A DNA stretch of 64,000 bases, from positions 17,268,910 through 17,332,909 of the forward strand of contig OY720350.1 of NCBI GenBank assembly GCA_963082975.1, read 5' to 3'. The notes under the pieces are model-generated. The model saw only the letters and a list, made by a program, of their open reading frames with translations. It was not told where the DNA came from and made no database searches. This document shows positions 56,186 through 64,000 of the stretch, piece by piece. Each line of letters opens with the position of its first letter. Position 1 is the stretch's first letter. The position numbers and the translations under genes are program-made. The stretch comes from Labia minor (Eukaryota; Arthropoda; Insecta; Dermaptera; Spongiphoridae).

Positions 56186-56461
56186 TAGAGTGACCAAACG
56201 TCCCGGTTTTCCGGGATTGTCCCGATTTTAGGTACTCTGTCCCGTCGTCCCGAAAATTGTCTTTGGGACATTCTATTGTCCCGGTCTTTAAATATTTTGG
56301 TCCGACGAACGTTTTCTTACAATCAGTTTAGCTCTTATTTTCGATATTTCATTCGATATGGCTCTAAAAAAAAACAATACCTCCCTTACTATCGTCGGTC
56401 GGTAAAAAGGTAAATTTTTTTACAAATGTTCCTGTTTGGTGTTTTCGAAATATAGTCACCC
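56186..56461. mobile_element. hAT-type MITE (TAGAGTGACCA ends), with HINE-A tail insertion
   Basis: Starts TAGAGTGACCAAACGTCCCG and ends CGAAATATAGTCACCC; flanks share CTTAT. At about 56371-56408 a 38-bp copy of the HINE-A end (AACAATACCTCCCTTACTAT to GGTAAAAAG) is inserted in its A-rich middle. Confidence 0.7.
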
Positions 56462-57632
56462 CTTATTATTCTCGTTTGTATTAATATTTCATATTATTAT
56501 GTCTGTGTGTCTGAATTCTCTTCTTTCTCGTAACAAAATCTACATTTTCAACCCTCCATTTCATTTCCGGATCTCATTTATGCCTCCAGTTTTTACAATC
56601 ATATCTGTCAAATGTCTTTCTAGTGCAGCATCTTTTTATTTAAAAAAAAATATATTTTTACCTTTGAATTTGTTTTTAATCTCAACTTTGAAAATTGTTC
56701 GAATTTTATATTATATTTCAATATAATTTAAAAAATGGAATATTTTAATGATTTTTAAGATGAATCTCTAATAATCATAGATAGAATAATTTTTTATTAA
56801 TAAATTTATTTAGTTTCTTTCTTTGATCAAATAATTCTATTAAAACTCTTAATTTAATTAATTTAATTGTTATTGCTGTCCATGTTGATATATTATATTT
56901 TGATCTAAACTTGACCAGTTTTAAATTAATTATTATATTATTATTATATTAAGTGATAAATATAAAGCAATTAATATTTTAAGACTATAATTGTATAATA
57001 AACTTAATCCATTCAATAATAAATATGCATATAGCAAAACAATAGCTATACTAATTATTAATAATTTAAATTAAAGAGAAAGTGAAAATAATATATTCAT
57101 TTAAAATTGAAAAAAATTGGTATAAATAGAAGAAAATTGTTATAACTTGGATATAAATATATATACAATATATTTTGATAATAAAGTTTAGGTTTACCAT
57201 TCTAATCTTGAATGATTAGTTATTCCTATATAATTAAATTTACGAGTTTTGTGCTAAATTATCTCTTTGTAACAGTTGGAAACATTAACTATTCAATTTA
57301 ATGTTTCACTCTTTGTTTCTCTACAATTATTTATAAATGTTCACGATATCATTCATTTGTAATAAAAATGAAAAAAGAAAAAAAATAAATTTGAGATAGA
57401 AATTATTGATTTATTTTGTGAAAGTGATAAATAAAACAATAAGTAAAAGTATGGATCGGAGCTAATTTATGTAAATGGTAACAAATCTTTTTGTTTTAAA
57501 AAATATATGTAAAATTTTATTATCCATTCAATTTTACTAAACTAACACCGCTATTTTCTTTTTCAAATAGTTATTTTCTTTTAGTAAACCAATCTTTTGC
57601 ATAATTTAAAATTATACCTGCATCTTTCTATC
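56462..57632. other. AT-rich interval, no gene seen
   Basis: The 96-codon frame at 56436-56726 starts within the MITE and has no recognisable product. Confidence 0.45.
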
Positions 57633-57871
57633 CAGTGGTATATTGGGAGGGGAATGCGGGGGAACGACGCGTTCCCTTACCTTTTTTCAGAACATGAACG
57701 CGTTCCAGTACTTTTTCATGTTAGAATTTCTTTTTTCTGTTCGTAAATATTTTGTATAGTAAGACTAAGAAAAAATAAAAACTTATATGGAAAAAAATAG
57801 TTTGCTGAAAATAGGACATTTTTGCTCCCACTATGCGTTCCCTTACTTCTTATTTTACCAATACATCACTG
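57633..57871. mobile_element. hAT MITE inserted in a LINE tail
   Basis: 239 bp; ends CAGTGGTATATTGG and CCAATACATCACTG are inverted repeats. Perfect 8-bp duplication TTTCTATC (57625-57632 and 57872-57879). The interior is GC-rich at GGGGGAACGACGCG with an inverted-like CGTTCCC block. Confidence 0.85.
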
Positions 57872-58115
57872 TTTCTATCTATCTCTGTGGCTGTATGGAA
57901 CTAATAAGTAACCTACATTTCTCCAGGTGTCCTTATCCTGAGTTACACCCATCCTCTTCCTATTTTCCCCCATCTCCCTTACGTCCCTTCCTTGGTCTTC
58001 AAACCGGCCGTTTCCCAATCGGTCTCCCCACAAATATATTTTTTGCCAGTCTTTCATCTCCCATTCTTGCTAGGTGTCCTGTCCATCGCAACCTTCAAAA
58101 TTTTATGACCATAAC
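57872..58115 (-). pseudogene. LINE 3' end, C-terminal polyprotein remnant
   Basis: Read on -, it encodes a decayed version of the tail also at 9328 and 62985 (RDVREMGENRKRMGV is legible) and ends in the AGAGATAGATAG-type tail at 57872-57885. 5' truncated. Confidence 0.7.
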
Positions 58116-59519
58116 TATTATACCTGCATAATATATTTTTATTATTTAGTAGATGATAGAAATAAATTTTACTATTCTTCGAAAATTTTACTATTGTTTG
58201 ATTTTGTGTACTGAATTGGCCTTCTTGTCAAATTAATTTGACTAAATATATTATAAAATTATTCAATACTAAAGTTTGTGTAAATTGCATGTATACAATT
58301 AAGTAGAATTTAATTAAACGAACTAGATGCGTTGTAATTTAAAAATAGTAAGTAACTCCTTAAAATTTATAATAAATTTCTTGATTTTGTTTTTAAATAG
58401 AATAGTCTATTATCAAGATGGAGTTGTTAGAATATAAGCTTGAATGGATGTAATATGATTCCCGCTGTGACTAAGATTTAAAAATTTTCATTCCAATTCC
58501 ATTTGCATTTCATTTTCTAAAATTTCTTATAAATATGTTATCTTAAGTTTGTATTATACATTTTTTATACTTTCTTAACATTTCGCATTTTTTTCCCTCC
58601 TTAACTTTCATAACAAAGATATATAATATTACAAAGAGGCTGATACTGATACCATTGGTACATCGTGAAATTATAATCAGTACACGAAGTTCGTATATCC
58701 AATTTCTTTCTTACTTATGGAATATGAAAATTAAAAAAAAAAAGTATTTTTTTTTTATTTTGCACTTTCCCCTTTTTAAGATTGTTATAGGTGTAGTAAA
58801 ATATCTCGAAAAAAAAACTTTTTTTTTCTCACGAAATAAAAATCTCGATAAAACGAATCGTGTACGAAGAGCACTTAAAAAGTTTTCTGATTTCAAATTG
58901 CACTGAAAGATAAACGGCAACACAAACGAATAAAGAACAGATGAATCACATTCTGAATTCGAAATTCAGAGCAAAGATATATGGAAATACCTATATACAT
59001 AATTTGAAAGTCCATCAGTTTTATTCTGTTTAAGTTGTTGTTGACAACCAATTGAATAATAGTTTGCAGTAGAATATTTATATTTTTCTAGTATATATTT
59101 TAACAAATAAAAATATAATGAAAAAAGTAGTAAGTAGAAAAGAACTTTTGTGTTTAAAATTTTTTTTTCTTCTTCCATTTCTCTTAAAACGAAATTAAAA
59201 TAACAACCTCAAAAACTTTGTTTAATTTACTTAAATGACAGCCTTGAAATTGCAATAAATTAGTTAAGTAATTCTGTTTTAACACACAAAGAAAGAGAAA
59301 AAAATAAATAAATTCTTTTTAATACGTTAAGTGGATTTTTTTTTCTCAAAAACTGTATGTCATCTAAAACACCTACCTACCCTCTTTCCGTTAGTCAAAG
59401 AATTCTAATTTTGTTTTTCTTTCAGTATAAAATAAAATAACTTTTTCAAAAAGTTATATCAATATCTTTATAATCATTATAAAAGATATCTTTTTTTTTA
59501 TTGAAAAAGAAACAATATA
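58116..59519. other. AT-rich interval, no gene seen
   Basis: Frames at 58655-59178 are AT-driven, low-complexity Lys/Phe strings without family features. Confidence 0.5.
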
Positions 59520-60151
59520 AATAAGTTGACCTGTGGCCAGGTCCGAACCGACCGACGGTTTGAAATAAATTAATTTCCAGCTACAGAAACAATTTCAAAT
59601 AATTTTAATATATCTATTAATGTAATAAAAAACAGATAGGCATATAACATAAATATTTTTAATTTTATTTTATTTATAATATATATGTAAGACCAGGCTG
59701 TGACGTCATGAATGTCTGGATGACGTCATATAATTTTAAATTAAGAAAAAACTAATAAAGATGATTTTTCTCGAGAATAAAACCAATACAAAGTGCATGA
59801 ATCGTGGTGATATGTAAAAAATCTCCTCATGTGAAATTTGGTCTGAAAATAACCCTTCCCTTCCTATCGTTGATCGCTAATACTACCACTTCCGGTTTCC
59901 GGATTTGCACCAAAAGTTGATCAATTCATCCCACTGATGCATTAAGTAAATATACCAAATTTCATCAAAATCCGTTGAGCCGTTCAGGCTGTACACATCT
60001 ATACGGACGGACGGACGGACGGACAGACATCATGCTAAAAATACTTTTTTCTGTTAAGAAAATGCATGATTCGTGGAGATATGTAAAAATCTCCACATGT
60101 GAAATTTGGTGTGAAAACAATACCTCCCTTACTATCGTCGGCCGGTAAAAA
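59520..60151 (-). mobile_element. HINE-A copy 9, full length (family reference)
   Basis: 632 bp. AATAAGTT; hairpin GACCTG-tggc-CAGGTC; box ACCGACCGACG (59547-59557); TGACGTCA at 59701-59708 and 59721-59728; first module about 59794-59880; CACCAAAAGTTGATC spacer; (GGAC)n about 60003-60026; second module; complementary box CGTCGGCCGGT (60136-60146, one mismatch) then AAAAA. Confidence 0.88.
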
Positions 60152-60454
60152 TGTGATTCGTTTATTATTTACTTATTTATTTATTTATTTATACATTGAC
60201 TATGGATTAGTAATATTTGTAATTTTATATTCTTATTTTATGTATAATACTCCCAGTTGTGTTTATTCAGACTCTCGTGGCTCAATGAAGGCGACCATTC
60301 ATTTCTGTCATTGAATATAAAATTAATAATTCTATCAATTCTCACACAAAGAATGATTATAATATTTAATTTTTTATTTTAATTCCTAATATTTAAATAT
60401 AATTTAAAAAAAAATAATTATTTCTTTAAATTATCATCTTAACTAAGATAATAA
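60152..60454. other. AT-rich interval, nothing recognised
   Basis: TTTA repeats at about 60170-60192; no gene. Confidence 0.5.
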
Positions 60455-60615
60455 AAAAATTGCAAATCTCACGCGCCAACACGTGACGTGGTGCCATCAA
60501 CAGAGCCAAACATGCGCTGGTTTAATAAAAAATAATAATTTATTAAGTTTAATTTATAATTTAATTAAATTTAAATTAATATTTGTTATTTAATCCAATT
60601 CAAATTTGCGAACAA
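60455..60615 (+). mobile_element. HINE-B copy 7, partial
   Basis: Matches the last third of HINE-B (CACGTGACGTGGTGCCATCA to CAATTCAAATTTGCG); lacks the hairpin end. Confidence 0.75.
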
Positions 60616-62984
60616 GAATAGAAACAATATCACGCATTTTAAGATTTTAAGGAAGAGAATATTAATATATCGTACAAGGGGATGACAAGGTAATGTGATG
60701 AATCCTAAGACAGGATTGAGTAGAAATTCGGATTGAAACAGCCACCAGTAAGTGAATATTAATTGATCATAAGATGTGACCACCCTGGACTAATAATGAG
60801 TAATAGGACAATAATAATCGATATTTGGTATAATATGCATAGAATTTTTTACATTAATTTTAATTAGACACAAATTTTTATTATTTTTTTTATTTTACAA
60901 TATATATATATATATATTGTAATGATATTCCAAAAATATCATTAATCCGTTAAAAATAAAATTTATTTTCATTGGAAGAGATTATTGTAAGACGTTTCCC
61001 CTGAAGAGACTAGTTGTTGAAAAGTCAGACAAGGACATTCGTTCAGGGGTTAGCGTCGAGAGAAGACGGACTTTCTGGAGGAGATCCTGGAAGAGAAAAA
61101 GGGCCGCCACTACACACTCGGTCGTCCACGGACTATCTCTTACGAAAGGACCGGCTACAGTTTAAAAAAAAAAAATTGTTTTCCAATATTGTTTTTTTTT
61201 ATAATTTTTATAAATCATTTGTCTATATTTTTTTTTTATTTAAAATATCAAAAAATTACTGTATGTAATTATGGAATTTAAAATTTTAAAATATAAATCT
61301 CTAAAGATTTTAAAAATTTATATTTAAATATAAAATAAAATAAACCTGTTTATTTTATGTTAATGATAAATTTAATATTTTTCTATAATCCAGATTTCCA
61401 GGTCAGTTCACGCCGATTCAAAGTCCACCCTTTTCCATTACTCATATGTGACCAACCCTTCTTTTTCTTAAATTTTCCCCAGCCAAATCTACCCATATAC
61501 AAAAAAATCATTACAATATATATATATATATGATTAAAAATTAAATTTGCCATTAATATAAAAAAAAACAACTAACCAAATTGATATTGTTTAATTTGTT
61601 TACTTCGAAAATAAAATCGTCCAGAGTTGTCTATTTTGAAAAGATGCCAAGGAAAAAGGAATGCATTCTTTTTCAAACATTGTACTGATTGGATAAAATG
61701 AAAGTCAACCAAATAGGAAACATTTTTAATGAGTGTAGACATATAAAATAATTAAATACGAGTTAAGCGGATAGTTTTTAGGTGTGGTGTCAATTAAGAT
61801 GTTTATATCCTATATATACACACATATAATTATTATCTTGTCATAGAATAAGAGCGAGTTGCTAAGAATAAACATGTCTTGCTGGATATAAATTTCAAAT
61901 TGAACTTGAAAAATCAATTAATGAAAATAGTTCAAAAATTATCGCTAACAATTTTATTTATTTATTTTATTTGTGTTTTAGGTGAAATCTTTTTGTATTA
62001 GTTAAATTGATTTACTTAATTTCTATTTTAATCACAATTTAATTTATTGTTTCCATCTCGGTAAATAATAAAAAAAATACATAATATTTATTTTTGTATG
62101 GAAATTATGCTAACTTTAACCTGTTTATTCTGTTCAAAATTAACATACTCTTGAAAAAGTGAATATTTCTTAGTCATATTAAATATATATATATATTTAC
62201 AATTCAAATATATAACAACAAATACAATATAAAAATCAAATTTATGAAAGAAATTTCAAATATATTTTGTGAATTTTCAAAATCCATGTTTATTATTTGT
62301 TTATATATGTATATAATATATAATAAGACTTATATCGAATTGTTTTCTAAAATGATTCCCTGGAATCATAAAATATCTTATCACAATTCATATAAAAAGA
62401 CAAAACTACAATTTCATTTATATATATATATATTCAGGTCAAACAAGCTGGCAAGCGTCCAACATAGGTATATATTAGTTCCTGGATATCTCGGAACTAG
62501 ATCACAAATAATTGAACTGGAAACGAGCCATTAAAATAAGAGCTATTTGAGAAGTGAATTTGTAGTTTGTCTGAATTGTTTATATTAATATTAAAATATA
62601 TAATATAATTTTAAGAGAATTTCAAGATTTTCATACAATCACTGATGCTAAATATATGTGTTTATAAATCTTGAGAACATTAATTTCAAAAAATCCAGTT
62701 AGAAAAAATTACTCTTGCTTTTAAATGAGTTCATGATTTTTCCTCTTAATAATATTTTTTATCACCCTCTAATTTTTGATTTTTTGAATTAAATAAAAAG
62801 CAAATATTTTGGAATGAAGAAAATTTAAAATTTTCGATGAATAAAATCTTTTAAGTTCAGGAAATTGTCGCAGGGATTAAATCTCGAGAATATTTTTTTT
62901 TATATGCAACAAAAAATATTATAATAAATAAAATAAAATAAAATTTAAATTTTTTATTAGCCAAAGTAATGTTTTGAATGGCGG
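60616..62984. other. AT-rich interval with a GC-richer islet (about 60975-61160)
   Basis: The islet reads partly open on + (61014 onward, SREDGLSGGDPGREKG) with CpG-containing sequence, but has no recognisable domain and is not repeated here. It could be an exon or a SINE/rDNA-derived fragment. The rest is AT filler. Confidence 0.3.
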
Positions 62985-63308
62985 AGACTGCATAATGAGG
63001 AATTGCATAACCTCTAAGCATCTCCAATTATAGTTAGAATTATAAAATTGAGAAGGCTGCGATGGGCACGTGGCTAGAATGGGAAAGGAAAGAATGGCGA
63101 AAAATATATTAGTGGGGAGACCGAGTGGAAAACGCCCGCTTGGAAGACCAAGGACGCGGTGGGTGGACAATGTAGGAAGGGACGTGAGAGAATTAGGAGA
63201 GGGTAGGGGTTGGATGGTTATGGTTCACAATAGGGATACTTGTGAAGGGTGGTTGCTGCGACCAAGAACTTTCGAGTTTCGTAGAGCCACAGAATTAGAT
63301 AGATAGAA
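62985..63308 (+). pseudogene. LINE 3' end, best-preserved copy
   Basis: The + frame 63070-63306 is open to its stop and encodes the C-terminal end of a LINE polyprotein: ARMGKERMAKNILVGRPSGK, then RPLGRPRTRWVDNVGRDV and LLRPRTFEFRRATELDR, then TAG within the ATTAGATAGATAG tail. Upstream of about 63070, related sequence continues in a shifted frame with KLRRLRW-coding bases. 5' truncated; no RT domain. Confidence 0.8.
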
Positions 63309-64000
63309 AGTATTTTAGTTAAATTTTCATCATTTGTATAAAATTGTATATAAAAACAAATATTTGTATATACAAAATATTTTTAAAAACAATCTAATTA
63401 AAATTTTGTATTTTTAAAATATTGTATTTAATAACTAAATAAGTATTTAAATTCTTTTAAAAAATTATTTTTCCTTTTATAAAATATTATAATAATAAAT
63501 TTTATTATTTTCATAAAAATAAATAAAATATATTGGACTAAGGATTAGGATATTTTATTTTTAAATACAATGTGTTAAATTAAATCGATAATAATTTGAA
63601 TTTATTTATTCACTTGTAAACTGAAATCGTATAATTTGATGATAAACATGTGTAAATGATTTAATTATACATTTCTTAATCGCAACTATTCAATAGATGA
63701 TTTTTAAGGAGACCTTTAAACAGACAAGATCTTATGTCCTTTACACAAATGCCATTAACGATTTGTAATTGCTTAGCCAAGTCTAGGTGAGGGTGGTCCA
63801 CGATGTGGCAACGTTGCATTGTGATGGTGACTTGCTGTAAAAGTGAAGGCCACGTAAGTCGCTTTTTGAACTAAAGGCTTCAGATTAGAAACAGAAAGAG
63901 AAAGGGTCGCTCTCGTTGCTTTCAATTGCAATCCAATCCACAACCCAACACCGACGCTAATTCAACCAGCTGAGTGCAAATTAATATCACTTCCAATTGC
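63309..64000. other. AT-rich interval ending in moderate-GC sequence
   Basis: From about 63775 to the window end base composition is more balanced and the sequence is unique here (for example GGTGGTCCACGATGTGGCAA). No open frame of note. May be host sequence continuing beyond the window. Confidence 0.3.

Noticed and set aside
58655-59178. Small Lys/Phe-rich frames as genes
   Set aside because: They arise from poly-A and poly-T rich sequence on both strands, with no domain or codon signal.
59520-60151. HINE-A as a tRNA-derived SINE or 5'-truncating retroposon
   Set aside because: The GGTCCGAACC-like motif hints at a box B, and A-rich ends and end-only copies hint at retroposition. But no box A at proper spacing is seen, and the hairpin plus paired inverted boxes shared with two other families fit Helentron derivatives better.
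1-64000. CRISPR array or prokaryotic operon
   Set aside because: Regular repeats here are microsatellites and dispersed transposons of variable spacing; all protein families are eukaryotic transposon proteins.

Overview
This is an extremely AT-rich, gene-poor eukaryotic window. It is built almost entirely from transposable elements and their nested remains in AT-rich filler with many (TA)n tracts. The element mix is animal and looks arthropod-like: cecropia/SETMAR-type and other mariners, a Buster-type hAT, two Ty3/Gypsy elements, 5'-truncated LINE 3' ends with TAGA-repeat tails, Helitron and Helentron-like non-autonomous repeats with (GTCY)n microsatellites, and a Transib derivative. I cannot name the species. 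I recognise no host protein-coding gene, rRNA gene, intact tRNA gene or CRISPR array.

Layout. 1-25 kb holds non-autonomous repeats: Helentron-like families (called HINE-A, -B and -D here), a canonical-ended Helitron (16.6-17.5 kb), deleted mariners (2.4, 11.1, 15.2 kb), hAT-type MITEs (6.5, 12.1 kb), two uncharacterised terminal-inverted-repeat elements (1.4-2.3 and 8.1-8.6 kb) and a LINE 3' end (9.3-9.8 kb). 25.1-31 kb holds a decayed mariner, a nearly complete mariner with a frameshifted C-terminus, and a hAT element with one uninterrupted 619-codon transposase, terminal inverted repeats and a perfect 8-bp target-site duplication. 37.6-42.3 kb is a structurally complete Ty3/Gypsy element (Gypsy-1, + strand). 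44.3-49.2 kb is a related one on the - strand (Gypsy-2). LTRs are identical by eye within each element. 49.6-54.2 kb is a nest of Transib in HINE-A and HINE-A in HINE-B. 55-64 kb has more MITEs, LINE ends and HINEs.

The most interesting system is the pair of Gypsy elements. Both lack a recognisable tRNA primer site. In each, the bases that start immediately after the 5' LTR (13 nt in Gypsy-1, 12 nt in Gypsy-2) are perfectly complementary to a segment inside that LTR, 34 bp downstream of a TATA-like box, where the RNA should begin. This is the layout of Tf1-type self-primed reverse transcription. In both, Gag ends at a -1 slippery heptamer abutting the stop (T TTA AAC TAA in Gypsy-1, A AAA AAC TAA in Gypsy-2), and Pol is open in the -1 frame. 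Both Gags share an expanded CX2CX9HX4C zinc knuckle.

The second notable system is three unrelated-sequence repeat families with one shared end architecture: AATAAG, then a short hairpin, then an inverted-repeat box whose complement sits at the far end next to GTAAAAA. This fits Helentron-derived elements. HINE-A also carries paired TGACGTCA palindromes exactly 20 bp apart in five copies, and its CGACG box has been hit by a Transib element with RSS-like termini.
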